A stretch of 64,000 nucleotides of DNA from Hydrogenophaga sp. PAMC20947 (GTDB lineage: Bacteria > Pseudomonadota > Gammaproteobacteria > Burkholderiales > Burkholderiaceae_C), in the NCBI RefSeq assembly GCF_004795855.1, contig NZ_CP039252.1, positions 62,001 to 126,000 of the forward strand, given 5' to 3'. How positions within the stretch are numbered: position 1 is the first letter of the stretch; every line of letters begins with the position of its first letter. This document shows positions 10,498 through 19,785 of the stretch, one piece after another. Under the pieces are notes generated by a model, which saw only the letters and a program-made list of their open reading frames with translations, had not been told where the DNA came from and ran no database searches. Made by a program: the position numbers and the translations under genes.

Positions 10498-13400
10498 GTG
10501 GGTCTTTCCCCCGGAGCTTCTTTTTCAGTGCCGTCCCTCCCTTTCGAAGCCATTTTTGATGCCTCGCCTTTGCCGGGGAGCGTGGCGCGCCAGAGCGATG
10601 GCTTGATGCTGGCAGTCAACGATGCCTGGGTCGCTTTGATGGGCTTGTCGCGAGACCAGGTGATCGGGCGCAAAACCAGCGAGTTTGAGTTCTGGGTCCA
10701 TCCCGAAGACCGGTCCAGGTACCTGGCCGAGTTGCCCAAGACCCATTCCCACCATTTGGTGCGCCTCAGGGCCGGGCAAATTCACCGTGTGCGCCTTCAC
10801 TCCACGGTCATGGACATCGAGGGCGTCCCTTGCCTGGTGGTTTTCATGGGCGATGTGAAGAAGGAATACGAAGCTGAGGTTGCCCTGGAAGCGGCCCATC
10901 GCGCCTTGCAGCACCGGGTTGAATTGCTGGAAGCCAGCGAAAAGCTCGCCCGCATGGGGCATTGGACCAACACCGATGAGAGTTCAACGGTGGAATGGTC
11001 CGCAGGGATGTACGCCATCGGTGGCCTGGAGCCCAAACAAACCCTCTCGCGTCTTGAAGGGCGCAGCGGGATTCACCCCGACGATCTGGCTGCCTGGGTG
11101 GTCGCGCGCGAAGCCAGCGACAACCGCGAGCTGGAGTTCCGGTGGCTGCACCCGGATGGCGGCACGCGGTGGTTCAGAACCCGCATGGGGCGCACCCATT
11201 TCGCGACGCGGGAGCGCTCCAACTTTGGTGTGATTCAAGACATCACGGCCGAGCGCGAGGCCGTTGAGCGTCTGGAGGCCCAACTGGCCCTGATGCGGAA
11301 CCTCACCGCCCATGTGCCTGCGGTTCTGTTTCAGGGGCGCATGCATGGTGATGGCCACAACGAGATTTCATTCGTGAACGACGCCGTTCTCGACCTGCTG
11401 GAGTTGGAGCCCGCTGATCTGTTGATCAAAGGGGCGCACATCTTTAGCCACATCCACGCGCCAGACCGTGTGCCCTTTTTCGACGCCCTGCGGTTGGCGA
11501 CCGACAGATTGAGCCCCTTGCACCAGTTGTTGCGTGTTGATCTTCCCGTCAAGGGGCAGCGCTGGATCCGCCTCATGATGGCTCCTACACAGGATGCGGC
11601 GGGTACCGTGCTTTGGCACGGCTTCATGACCGATGTCTCGGACTCTGTGGGGGCTTCGCAGGCGCTGGAGCGTCAGCACCGCATGCTGGAGGCGGTGCGC
11701 CAGTCCCAGGCGGTGTTCATCGAGAGCAAGGACCGGCGACAGGCATTCGAGGGCTTGCTGGAATCGTTGGTGACCGTGACCGACAGTGAATACGGATTTG
11801 TCGGGGAGGTGTTCAGGGACGATTTGGGGCAGCCATACTTCAAGACGCATGCCATCACCAACATCGCGCGGGACGACGCCTCCCAACGGCTGTCCGCCGA
11901 ACAGCAGGCGGGGGGCATGGAGTTCCGCAGCAGCGATACGCTGTTTGGCCATGCGCTGTTGACGGGTGAAACCGTGATCTCTAACGACCCGGTGCACGAT
12001 CCGCGTTCGGGTGGCTTTTCGCTTGGCCACCTTCCTTTGAAGGCGTTCCTGGGTGTGCCGATCCATATCGGCGATGAAATGGTCGCCATGGTGGGTCTGG
12101 CCAACAAGCCCAGGGGCTATTCAGAGCAGGATGTCCGGTTCTTGCAGCCTTTGCTGGGCACCGTTCGGCAATTGGTGATGGCCTGGCGAGACGAGGTTCA
12201 GCGGCAGCGCACAAGCGAGGCGTTGGAAGCCACCACCGACTTGTTGAGAGAGAAAAGCAGTGTGCTCGAAGACACCCTGGAGAGCATCAACCAGGGTTTG
12301 GCCAAGATCGATGGCAGCGGTCGTCTCGTTGCGTACAACCAGCGTTTTCTGGAATTGCTGGACCTGCCGGAGACTTTGATGGCCTCGCATCCGAGCCCGG
12401 AGGCTATTCTGCGGTTCCAGAGGGATCGTGGTGACTTCGGACCCGAGCAGTCGTTCATTGACACTCCCGACCGGTCGTTCATCGAAAACCTTAAACCCCA
12501 GGGCGCGCCCGATCTGTACTTGCGGCGCACCCTGGACGGTCGCACGCTGGAGTTCCACTCCCGGACAACCAGCGATGGTGGCATTGTTCGCACCTGCAGC
12601 GATGTCAGTTCCTACATCGCCGTTCAGGAAGCCTTGCGCTCTGAGCGCCAGCGGCTGGAGTGGGTGCTGGAGGCCACCCGCCCCGGAATCTGGGAAACCG
12701 ATCAGCTCACCGGCGCCATGACCATCAACGAGCGATGGGCCGAGATGCTGGGGTACACCGTTGAGGAGCTGGCGCCGGTCACCTTCAAAACCTGGACCGG
12801 TTTGCTGCATCCCGATGAGCTGGGGCGGGCGATGGAGATCCACCGCGCGCATTGTGCCCAGGAGATCCCTTACTTTGAGTGTGACTTGCGCATGCGCCAC
12901 AAAGCCGGGCACTGGGTCTCGGTCAATACGCGGGGTAGGGTGCACCGGCGCGACAGCGAGGGCAAGGCTTTGTTCATGTCGGGAACCCACATGGACATCA
13001 CAGACCGTGTGACGGCGCAAGAAGAAGTGCGCGCGCTCAACGCCGGTCTGGAGCTGAGGGTGGCCCAGAGGACGGCCGATCTGGAGAGCACCCTGAAGGA
13101 CATGGAGGCCATCTCGTATTCGATTGCGCACGATTTGCGCGCGCCGTTGCGGGCAGTGAATGGTTTTGCTTCGGTGATCGCCGAGGGCGATCTGGGGGCC
13201 TGGGACCCTTCGTCACGCGACATGTTTGAGCGCATTGTTCGGTCTTCGCGCACCATGGGCCAAATGCTCACCGACATGTTGAGCTTGCTGCAGGTGGTGA
13301 GGGCGGATCTGGTGCCGGTGCCGGTGGACATGGGCAAGGTGGCACGGTCCGCGATCGACGCGCTGGTGGAAGACGGGTCCCGAGTGTGCGTGGTGCTGCA

Positions 13401-13758
13401 GGAGCTGCCTTCGGCGCAAGGCGATGCGGGTTTGCTGCGCCAGGTGCTGTTCAATCTGGTGGACAACGCGGTGAAGTACTCCAGGCAACAAGCCACCCCC
13501 ACCGTCTGGATCGGCCATGACCCCGCCCGGCAGGCCTATTTCGTGCGGGACAACGGCATGGGTTTTGACATGGCGCATGCGGGCAAACTGTTTGGCTTGT
13601 TTCAGCGCCTGCACGCGAGCAGCGACGTACCGGGCATGGGCGTTGGGCTGGCGATTGTGGCGCGCATCATCGAGCGCCATGGGGGCCGCATCTGGGCGGA
13701 GTCCAAGCCCGACGCGGGGGCCACGTTCTGGTGGACCCTGCCACCCCTCGGACGGTGA
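10498..13758 (+). CDS. Multi-PAS/GAF sensor histidine kinase
   Basis: 1086 residues, no transmembrane segment, so a cytoplasmic sensor. Domains in order: PAS (~17-115), PAS3 fold (~150-255), PAS-like (~265-385), GAF (~405-565, GVPIHIGDEMVAMVGLANKPRGYSEQD), PAS (~597-715, ESINQGLAKIDGSGRLVAYN), PAS3 (~720-845), coiled coil, HisKA and ATPase. The phosphoacceptor is His878 in SIAHDLRAPLRAVNGF; N-box NLVDNAVKYS, G1 DNGMGFD and G2 GMGVGLAI are intact. The H-box type is like that of bacteriophytochrome kinases. No response regulator is adjacent, so the partner is unknown. The start is a GTG; a second in-frame GTG ten codons later is equally plausible. Confidence 0.88.
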   Translation: MGLSPGASFSVPSLPFEAIFDASPLPGSVARQSDGLMLAVNDAWVALMGLSRDQVIGRKTSEFEFWVHPEDRSRYLAELPKTHSHHLVRLRAGQIHRVRLHSTVMDIEGVPCLVVFMGDVKKEYEAEVALEAAHRALQHRVELLEASEKLARMGHWTNTDESSTVEWSAGMYAIGGLEPKQTLSRLEGRSGIHPDDLAAWVVAREASDNRELEFRWLHPDGGTRWFRTRMGRTHFATRERSNFGVIQDITAEREAVERLEAQLALMRNLTAHVPAVLFQGRMHGDGHNEISFVNDAVLDLLELEPADLLIKGAHIFSHIHAPDRVPFFDALRLATDRLSPLHQLLRVDLPVKGQRWIRLMMAPTQDAAGTVLWHGFMTDVSDSVGASQALERQHRMLEAVRQSQAVFIESKDRRQAFEGLLESLVTVTDSEYGFVGEVFRDDLGQPYFKTHAITNIARDDASQRLSAEQQAGGMEFRSSDTLFGHALLTGETVISNDPVHDPRSGGFSLGHLPLKAFLGVPIHIGDEMVAMVGLANKPRGYSEQDVRFLQPLLGTVRQLVMAWRDEVQRQRTSEALEATTDLLREKSSVLEDTLESINQGLAKIDGSGRLVAYNQRFLELLDLPETLMASHPSPEAILRFQRDRGDFGPEQSFIDTPDRSFIENLKPQGAPDLYLRRTLDGRTLEFHSRTTSDGGIVRTCSDVSSYIAVQEALRSERQRLEWVLEATRPGIWETDQLTGAMTINERWAEMLGYTVEELAPVTFKTWTGLLHPDELGRAMEIHRAHCAQEIPYFECDLRMRHKAGHWVSVNTRGRVHRRDSEGKALFMSGTHMDITDRVTAQEEVRALNAGLELRVAQRTADLESTLKDMEAISYSIAHDLRAPLRAVNGFASVIAEGDLGAWDPSSRDMFERIVRSSRTMGQMLTDMLSLLQVVRADLVPVPVDMGKVARSAIDALVEDGSRVCVVLQELPSAQGDAGLLRQVLFNLVDNAVKYSRQQATPTVWIGHDPARQAYFVRDNGMGFDMAHAGKLFGLFQRLHASSDVPGMGVGLAIVARIIERHGGRIWAESKPDAGATFWWTLPPLGR

Positions 13759-13823
13759 GCGTTCGCCCGGACGCCGCCTGCCATTTCGCTTCTCAGGCCT
13801 GCAGCCGGGGCACCATCAGCTGA

Positions 13824-13913
13824 CCCACCCAATTCATGAACGCCTTGTTGTCTGAAGACATGGCCTGGGTGAACGGTCATCGCATCGAGGTGTCGGGCGG
13901 CATCCACCTGTGA
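13824..13913 (+). pseudogene. Relic of a short-chain dehydrogenase C-terminus
   Basis: Thirty codons after a stop read NALLSEDMAWVNGHRIEVSGGIHL and then stop. This is the characteristic C-terminal end of SDR oxidoreductases (a DMAWVNG-x-x-IEVSGG type tail). The rest of the gene is missing: the sequence before it is the end of the kinase gene and a short unrelated stretch. I read it as a 3' remnant left by a deletion. Short length limits certainty. Confidence 0.45.
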
Positions 13914-13924
13914 TGACCCCTGGC

Positions 13925-15538
13925 TCAGGCGGGGTCGGCGGCACGCCAGGCCAGCTTGTTGACCGCGATCTCGGCCAGGTCCAGCTCCACCTCGACAGCT
14001 TGCCGCACCGCCGACGTCAGTGCCCCGGCCAGATGCAGGCGCGCCAGCTCGCGCCGTTGTGCCGTGAGCACATTCATCGACAGCCTTTGCTGCGCCGCGA
14101 GATCGCGCCGATGTTCGGCACACGCGTGGGCATCGGATGCGTCGTTGGCGGCCACGCGGCTTTCGTAGACTCCCCGCCAGGTCAGTGACCATTCCTGCAC
14201 TTTGCTGGACGCAGCCCTCAGGGGATCGCCTTCGATGGCGCTGAGGGCGGTGCGGGCAATCGCTGTGTGCACATCTTCCAGGCTCATCGACGAGGCGTCG
14301 TTGCTGGCGGCGTCGATTCTCAGAAACGGCAGGACGAGGCCGCTGAGCAGCAGCGTGGCCGCCACCGTTGCGGCGGCCAGAAACACCGCGAGGTCGCGCT
14401 CGGGCATCGCCAGCCCGGTGTGGGTCAGCAGCGGAATGGCCAGCGCTGCACTCAAGGCCAATGAGCCTCGAACACCGCACATCACCGTCACCAGCAGCAT
14501 GGTGAAATTCGGCAGGGTTTTTCCGCCTGCCGGGCGCTGCCGGCCCGACCACCAAGCCATCAGCAGGGTCCAGGCCATGCGCAGGGCAAACAAGGCCAGC
14601 GTCAGCAGGGCCACGTAGCCCAACAGGTTCCACCGGCTGTAGCCTTCGACCCGGTGCAGCACCTGGCGCATTTCCAGGCCCAGCATCACGAACACGACCC
14701 CATTGAGGGTCATGGTCACGGCGCTCCAGAGCGCAATGCCGTTGAGGCGTGTGGCCGCTCCGAGGTGCCTGCGGTCCAGCACGCCGCCGCAAAGACCCGC
14801 GGCCACGACAGCCAGCACACCCGAGACGCCTTGTTTGTCCGCAGCCAGGTAAGCGGCGTACGGGATGAGCAGGGAGAGGACCGTGTCGATCCGGATGCTC
14901 TCGGGCGAGCCCGAAATCAGGCTGCGGCGCAAGACATTGGCCGACACCGCCACGGCCGCGCCGATGCAAAGCCCCCCCGCAGACACGGTGACCAGCGACA
15001 CCGCCGCTCCACCCAGTGAGAACTGGGCCGTGACTGCCGCCGCCACGGCGACCTTGAACGCCACGAGCGCGACCGCATCGTTGAGCAGGCTCTCACCGCT
15101 TAAAAGCGTCTGCAGGCGGGGCGGCAGCGGCATTCGGCTGATGACGCCGCTGACGGCGACGGTATCGGTGGATGCCAGGGCAGCGGCCAGCGCCATGGCC
15201 ACCGCCAGCGGCATCTCGGGCAGCAAGGCATGGAGTCCGTAGCCAATCACCACGGTGGTCAGGGCGACCAGGCCAATGGCCAGACCCAGCACGGGTTTGA
15301 TGGAGCCCCACAACTCGCGTTTGGGCACCTGCCAGGCTTCGATGTACAGCAGTGGCGGCACCAGGATCGCAAAGAGCAATGGGGTTTGTTCGTGCAGGTC
15401 GTCCAGTTCGGCGAAATTCGACAGCACGGCGCCGGCAGCGATCTGCAGGGCGGCCATGGGCACAGGCAGCTTGCGCCCCAGCGCCTGGAGGATGACCACA
15501 GTGCTCAGCACGACAAAAGCGAGTTCGACGTAGTTCAT
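13925..15538 (-). CDS. CPA1-family sodium/proton antiporter
   Basis: 537 residues with about twelve membrane helices in the first ~420 residues, then a cytoplasmic tail. Family signatures: LFAILVPPLLYIEAW, ALASTDTVAVSGVIS, LLSGESLLNDAVALVAFKVAV (the ND ion-binding motif) and VMCGVRGSLALSAAL. It exchanges Na+ (or K+) for protons across the inner membrane. The C-terminal 100 residues are helical and charged and may be regulatory. The start MNYVELAFVV was chosen because the upstream in-frame extension is not hydrophobic or conserved-looking; no strong ribosome site is visible. Confidence 0.9.
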   Translation of the reverse strand: MNYVELAFVVLSTVVILQALGRKLPVPMAALQIAAGAVLSNFAELDDLHEQTPLLFAILVPPLLYIEAWQVPKRELWGSIKPVLGLAIGLVALTTVVIGYGLHALLPEMPLAVAMALAAALASTDTVAVSGVISRMPLPPRLQTLLSGESLLNDAVALVAFKVAVAAAVTAQFSLGGAAVSLVTVSAGGLCIGAAVAVSANVLRRSLISGSPESIRIDTVLSLLIPYAAYLAADKQGVSGVLAVVAAGLCGGVLDRRHLGAATRLNGIALWSAVTMTLNGVVFVMLGLEMRQVLHRVEGYSRWNLLGYVALLTLALFALRMAWTLLMAWWSGRQRPAGGKTLPNFTMLLVTVMCGVRGSLALSAALAIPLLTHTGLAMPERDLAVFLAAATVAATLLLSGLVLPFLRIDAASNDASSMSLEDVHTAIARTALSAIEGDPLRAASSKVQEWSLTWRGVYESRVAANDASDAHACAEHRRDLAAQQRLSMNVLTAQRRELARLHLAGALTSAVRQAVEVELDLAEIAVNKLAWRAADPA

Positions 15539-15761
15539 GGGTGGGAGCTCAGTGGGCTTCTGAGGACGCCGGGCAGGGATGCAGGGCGTCGGCGCGTGCC
15601 AGGATGGCGGGCGCGATGGGGGCCGTCCAGGCGGATGTGGTTTCCGCTGACGGCAGGGGTTGACGGGGTTGCATGGAGAGGAAAGGCGAAAAACATGGCA
15701 ACGGGACCTGCTGGAGGTGCCTGTTCGCCCACAGTGTTGACCGCCAATATGGAGCAAATAT

Positions 15762-15784
15762 GGGGAGCCGCTGGTGGGCTCCCC
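15762..15784 (-). terminator. Hairpin after the flagellar-rod-like gene
   Basis: Perfect 8-bp stem GGGGAGCC / GGCTCCCC with a 7-base loop, three bases beyond the stop codon at 15788. On the minus strand it is followed by ATATTTGC rather than a long U-run, so it may be a weak or Rho-assisted terminator. Confidence 0.5.
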
Positions 15785-15787
15785 AGC

Positions 15788-16123
15788 TCAGGCCCTGGTG
15801 TCGAGCAGCGTGCCCAGCATCTGGTCTTCAGTTTCCACGGTCTTGAGGTTGGCCGCGAAGCTGTAAAGGCTCATGCGTTGCTCCACCAGATCGTCTGCCA
15901 GGTGGGCAAAGCCGTCACCGCTGGCGTCCGGTGCTTGCCGCAGCGCTGTGCTCACGCCGCCGAGACCTGGCTGGGCCATCTGCTCTGCGGTCTGGCGCTT
16001 GAACCCGGGCGTCTGCAGGTTGGCCACGTTGTGCGCGCTGGTGTCCAGGTTGCGCTGAGCGGCGCGCATGCCGCTGATCGCTGTGGCAGTGGCTGAGGTG
16101 CCGGAGGGGATGGACAAGGACAT
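15788..16123 (-). CDS. Orphan flagellar basal-body rod-like protein
   Basis: 111 residues. The N-terminal AISGMRAAQRNLDTSAHNVANLQTPGFKR is the Flg_bb_rod motif (ANNLANxxTPGFKR) of FlgB/FlgC/FlgF/FlgG, and the C-terminus MSLYSFAANLKTVETEDQMLGTLLDTRA is the matching rod/hook C-terminal helix. The middle part found in FlgC or FlgG is reduced to about 35 residues, so it is shorter than any standard rod protein. No flagellar gene is nearby. It could be a specialised axial protein or a minimal relic that has stayed in frame. An upstream GGAG supports the start at MSLSIPSG. Confidence 0.78.
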   Translation of the reverse strand: MSLSIPSGTSATATAISGMRAAQRNLDTSAHNVANLQTPGFKRQTAEQMAQPGLGGVSTALRQAPDASGDGFAHLADDLVEQRMSLYSFAANLKTVETEDQMLGTLLDTRA

Positions 16124-16206
16124 GGCGGGATGTGCTCCTGGCTGGCCCAATCAAGGCGATGGGGCTCCATCGAACCCATCGACAGCCTTGCTGAAAACTT
16201 GAGCGC

Positions 16207-17184
16207 TCAGCGGCTGAGGACACCCCTGTCCACCTGCGTGCCAGGTGGGTGTGAGGCCGGGTCGGTGTGGGTGTCTTGGCCCGCGTTCCCCGCGAGCCGG
16301 GCCAGCAAGGGCACGAGGTGGTCGCGCAGCGCACGCACGGCGGCCGTGACCTGCTTGCGCCCGGGTACAACCAGGTGCAGGTGGGCCAGCTCTCCCTGCC
16401 AGGCGGGGCGGACGTGCACCAGCCGACCCGCAGCCAGATGGGCGGCCATGTCGAGTTGGGAGCGGTAAGCCAGGCCGAGTCCTTCGACCGCCCACCGCGT
16501 GACGATTTCGCTGTCGTTGGCGCTGTGCCGCCCTTGCACCGGCGCGTCCAGCCAGCGGCCGTCCACGGACAGGCGCCAGGTTTTGGGCACCTCGTCCCCC
16601 ACCATGAAACGCAAGGATTCGTGTTGGACCAGTTCGTTGACGGATGCAGGGGCTCCATGGCGACGCAGGTACTGGGGCGATGCGACCAGCAGCCGGGGGT
16701 TGTTGAGCACCAGCGGCAGCGCCACATGGGCCGAGTCCTTGGGCGTGCCATAGCGGATGGCCATGTCGAGTGGTACGCGCATCAGATCTGCGTTGCGATC
16801 CGACAGGTGCAGGCGCAAGGCAAGGTCGGGGTGTTGTTCCTGGAAGGTTTGCAGCCAGGGCAGCAGCACATGGCGTCCCAGATCGGACGGCATGGACACT
16901 TGCAGCTCGCCGCGCAACGCGGAGCGCGTTTTGGAAACCACCGCCTGGGCCTCGGTCAGGGCGTTGAGGGCTTCGCGCACATGGGGCAGCATGCGCTCGC
17001 CCTCGGTAGACAGGCGCAGGCTCCGCGTGCTGCGCACAAACACGGCGACGCCCCAGGCGGCTTCGAGGCGCTTCATGGCCGCACTGGCGGCTGCGGGCGA
17101 CCAGTCCATGGCTTTTGCAGCGGCTGTGAGGCTGCCCAGGTCGGCCGTGTGCACAAACAGCTCCAGGTCGGTGAGTCGGGTCAT
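16207..17184 (-). CDS. LysR-family transcriptional regulator
   Basis: 325 residues. Helix-turn-helix at residues ~1-60 (LELFVHTADLGSLTAAAKAMDWSPAAASAAMKRLE) and an effector-binding domain from ~90 (GELQVSMPSDLGRHVLLPWL). The subgroup resembles regulators of quinone oxidoreductases and related enzymes. It is divergent from the zinc-type dehydrogenase gene at 17393 with 208 bases between, the classic arrangement for a LysR protein and its target. The C-terminal 30 residues are poorly ordered. Inducer unknown. Confidence 0.92.
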   Translation of the reverse strand: MTRLTDLELFVHTADLGSLTAAAKAMDWSPAAASAAMKRLEAAWGVAVFVRSTRSLRLSTEGERMLPHVREALNALTEAQAVVSKTRSALRGELQVSMPSDLGRHVLLPWLQTFQEQHPDLALRLHLSDRNADLMRVPLDMAIRYGTPKDSAHVALPLVLNNPRLLVASPQYLRRHGAPASVNELVQHESLRFMVGDEVPKTWRLSVDGRWLDAPVQGRHSANDSEIVTRWAVEGLGLAYRSQLDMAAHLAAGRLVHVRPAWQGELAHLHLVVPGRKQVTAAVRALRDHLVPLLARLAGNAGQDTHTDPASHPPGTQVDRGVLSR

Positions 17185-17392
17185 CGTTCAGGTTTTTTTG
17201 AAAGTGATTCGAAGCGTTGCCGGTCGATCCGGGTGCATTTTCTGACCATACTTGCCTGTGTCGATCTGGTTGTTTTGGCTGAATCCGGTGGGTTTGGCGT
17301 TGCTTCGGATCTGAGTCGATTTTCATCCTATTGTGTCGTTTTACAGCACGAGTCGGTGGTGCTTGCCCCGTGCTTTTCTCAAAGGAGTTCCC

Positions 17393-18412
17393 ATGAAAGC
17401 CATTGCCTACCAGGCCGCCTTGCCTGTTTCTGATCCGCTGTCCCTGCAAGATGTTGATTTGCCTGCGCCCCAGCCAGGTGCGCGCGATCTGCTGGTCGAC
17501 GTGCAGGCCATTGCCGTCAATCCGGTGGACAGCAAGGTCCGCGCGGGTGTGAGCGCTGAGGCTGGCGAGTGGAAGGTGCTGGGCTGGGATGTGGTGGGTA
17601 CTGTGCGCGCCGTGGGCAGCGAAGTGAGCTTGTTCAAGGTGGGCGACCGCGTCTGGTACGCCGGCGCCATCAACCGCGCCGGGGCCAATTCAGAGCAGCA
17701 TCTGGTGGACGAGCGCATCGCCGCATTGGCCCCGGCATCGCTGAGCGACGCCGAAGCCGCGGCCATGCCGCTGACCACGCTGACCGCTTGGGAAATGCTG
17801 TTTGATCGCCTGGGCGTTGCCCGTGGAGACGCTTCCAAGGGCCAGTCGCTGCTGATCATTGGCGCCGCCGGTGGTGTGGGCTCGGTGCTGACGCAGCTGG
17901 CGCGCCAGCTCACGGGTCTGACCGTGATTGGCACCGCATCGCGCCCCGAAACGGTGCAGTGGGTGCGTGATCTGGGCGCCCACCATGTGCTGGACCACAG
18001 CAAGCCCTTGGCCGAAGAGGTGAAAAACGCGGGTCTGCCCGCGCCCGACTATGTGGTGAGCCTCAACAACACCGAGCAGCATTTCGAGCAAATTGCTGAA
18101 CTGATCGCGCCCCAGGGCAAGTTTGGCCTGATCGACGATCCCGCTGCGGGCAGCGTCCAGATCGGCGCGCTCAAGCGCAAGGCCGTGTCACTGCACTGGG
18201 AGTTCATGTTCACCCGGTCAATGTTCGAGACTCCGGACATGATCGAGCAGCACCGCCTGCTGACCGAAGTGGCCGGTCTGATCGACGCGGGCCAGCTGAA
18301 AACCACACTGGGTGAGCATTTCGGCACCATCAACGCGACCAACCTGAAGCGCGCCCACGCGCTGCTCGAAAGCGGCCGTGCACGCGGCAAAATCGTGCTG
18401 GAAGGGTTTTGA
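17393..18412 (+). CDS. Zinc-type alcohol dehydrogenase / quinone oxidoreductase family protein
   Basis: 339 residues of the MDR superfamily. GroES-like N-terminal half (VQAIAVNPVDSKVRAGV, LGWDVVGTVRAVG) and an NAD(P)H-binding half with IIGAAGGVGSVLTQLARQ. The zinc ligands of true alcohol dehydrogenases are absent, so it is more likely an NADPH-dependent quinone or enone reductase; the C-terminus ESGRARGKIVLEGF fits the adh_fam_1 type. AAAGGAG seven bases before the ATG fixes the start. Probably controlled by the divergent LysR gene. Confidence 0.9.
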   Translation: MKAIAYQAALPVSDPLSLQDVDLPAPQPGARDLLVDVQAIAVNPVDSKVRAGVSAEAGEWKVLGWDVVGTVRAVGSEVSLFKVGDRVWYAGAINRAGANSEQHLVDERIAALAPASLSDAEAAAMPLTTLTAWEMLFDRLGVARGDASKGQSLLIIGAAGGVGSVLTQLARQLTGLTVIGTASRPETVQWVRDLGAHHVLDHSKPLAEEVKNAGLPAPDYVVSLNNTEQHFEQIAELIAPQGKFGLIDDPAAGSVQIGALKRKAVSLHWEFMFTRSMFETPDMIEQHRLLTEVAGLIDAGQLKTTLGEHFGTINATNLKRAHALLESGRARGKIVLEGF

Positions 18413-18441
18413 GCACTCTGCTTGGGCTGAGGTGATCAAAG

Positions 18442-18465
18442 GGGGCAAGGCGCCGATCTTGCCCC
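18442..18465 (+). terminator. Hairpin after the dehydrogenase gene
   Basis: GGGGCAAG / CTTGCCCC stem (8 bp) around GCGCCGAT, 30 bases after the stop. No U-tract follows, so termination is only probable. Confidence 0.35.
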
Positions 18466-18669
18466 TGTTGCTGCGGGCCTCGTTGCGCTCGCGCGGTGCG
18501 CATTCGGACGCGATTTTTGGGGGCCAGCTGTGCCGGCCCTGCCATCGGAGCATCGGTCGCTGCCGGCAGGTGCGGTGCGCGGTGGCCGGGTATTCAACCG
18601 GACCTTGGCGAAAGAGGCGTGATGCGCTCTAGGATGTGGGCTGTGTTCCAACCTTCAGGACTTGAAGCC

Positions 18670-19149
18670 ATGCCAAACGAAACCGCCACGCCTTCTGCCC
18701 CTGCCATGCAGGCACCCGCCACCAACCCGGCCATGATGTCGCCGTTCCACCTCGCATTCCCCGTCAACGACCTGGAAGCGGCGCGCGGCTTTTATGGGGG
18801 TGTGATGGGTTGTCCCGAGGGCCGCAGCTCGCCCGATTGGATCGATTTCAACTTTTATGGCCACCAGATCGTGGCGCATCTGTCGCCTGAAGAAACAGGC
18901 GAGGCCTCGCGCAACGCCGTGGACGGGCATGGGGTTCCCGTGCGGCATTTCGGCATGGTGTTGCCCATGGCCGAATGGGAGGTCATGGCGGAACGGTTGA
19001 AAAACGCGGGAACGCAGTTTGTGATCGAGCCGTACATCCGCTTCAAAGGCGAGCCGGGCGAGCAGGCCACGATGTTTTTTCAGGATCCGTCGGGCAATGC
19101 GATCGAGCTGAAAGCCTTCAGCGATATTTCACGCTTGTTCGCCAAATAA
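18670..19149 (+). CDS. VOC-family (glyoxalase/dioxygenase fold) protein
   Basis: 159 residues. One full VOC unit of two beta-alpha-beta-beta-beta modules: [22 protein letters not shown] at ~25-46, and [18 protein letters not shown] near the end. The His in FHLAF, His in VRHFGMV and Glu in NAIELK are the usual metal ligands. Sequence type is the uncharacterised dioxygenase-like VOC group, whose substrate cannot be told from sequence. The ~20 residues before the domain are Ala/Pro rich. A strong terminator follows at once, so it is probably a single-gene unit. Confidence 0.85.
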   Translation: MPNETATPSAPAMQAPATNPAMMSPFHLAFPVNDLEAARGFYGGVMGCPEGRSSPDWIDFNFYGHQIVAHLSPEETGEASRNAVDGHGVPVRHFGMVLPMAEWEVMAERLKNAGTQFVIEPYIRFKGEPGEQATMFFQDPSGNAIELKAFSDISRLFAK

Positions 19150-19176
19150 AAAGCCCAGCCATGTTGGCTGGGCTTT
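19150..19176 (+). terminator. Rho-independent terminator, possibly bidirectional
   Basis: AAAGCCCAGCC ATGTT GGCTGGGCTTT: perfect stem with A-run before and T-run after, starting right at the stop codon of the VOC gene. It could also serve the convergent HiPIP gene ending at 19242. Confidence 0.85.
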
Positions 19177-19241
19177 GGAGCGCCATCAAATAGGGCGCGT
19201 CGCTGCCAGAGGGATCTTCCCCCGGCGCCCATTGAAGTCGA

Positions 19242-19550
19242 TCAGGCCTTTTTGGCCCAGGCGCTGCACCAGCCTTTGCCGGCCACTTGCTTGCCTGCAA
19301 ACAGCGGGCATGCACCGGCCGCATCGGTTGCCTTGCCCTGGAAGAGGGCGCAGTTGTGGCAACCCTGGTCGGCGGCGTGCTTGGGGTATTTTTTGCCGTC
19401 GGCTTTGGTGGTGTCGGCCACGTAGCCCAATGCCGCGGCCTGGGGTGATTTTTCGTCCAGCATGTCGGCGGCCTGTGCGCGGGAAGCCAGGGCCAGGGCG
19501 GCGCCCCCGGCGGCTACGGTCATCATGAATGTGCGTCGTGTGTTGTTCAT
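19242..19550 (-). CDS. High-potential iron-sulfur protein (HiPIP), paralog 1
   Basis: 102 residues. A Tat signal (TRRTFMMTVAAGGAALALASRAQA) exports the folded protein, leaving a mature part of about 75 residues. Cys64, Cys67, Cys81 and Cys95 (CHNCALF, GACPLF, GWCSAW) bind one [4Fe-4S] cluster in HiPIP spacing. HiPIPs carry electrons in the periplasm, often between bc1 complex and an oxidase or a photosynthetic centre. It is close in sequence to the HiPIP at 23035, and the two flank the photolyase genes. The start MNNTRRTF is placed at the Tat motif. Confidence 0.93.
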   Translation of the reverse strand: MNNTRRTFMMTVAAGGAALALASRAQAADMLDEKSPQAAALGYVADTTKADGKKYPKHAADQGCHNCALFQGKATDAAGACPLFAGKQVAGKGWCSAWAKKA

Positions 19551-19785
19551 CGTGGTCTTTGTGGTTCTGGCAGGCCGGTTGCAGATAAACACCGTCGAGG
19601 GCCTGTCGACTCGAGGTGTTGAATTCCATTCAGATTGTGTTCAGTCCCGCTTCATTCGTGTGACCTTTCGCCAGAAAGGGCGGCTGCGGCAGCGAAAATG
19701 CGGCAGCTTTGGACCTGCAATCGGGGCGCAGGCGGCGGTTTGAGGCGATTAGATGCCTGTTGGTTCGCATCGGTATTGAGAAATA

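Noticed and set aside
13602..14969. A 455-codon minus-strand frame overlapping the antiporter gene and the kinase end
   Set aside because: Arg/Ala/Gly-rich shadow frame of the antiporter gene; it also overlaps the SDR relic and kinase C-terminus.
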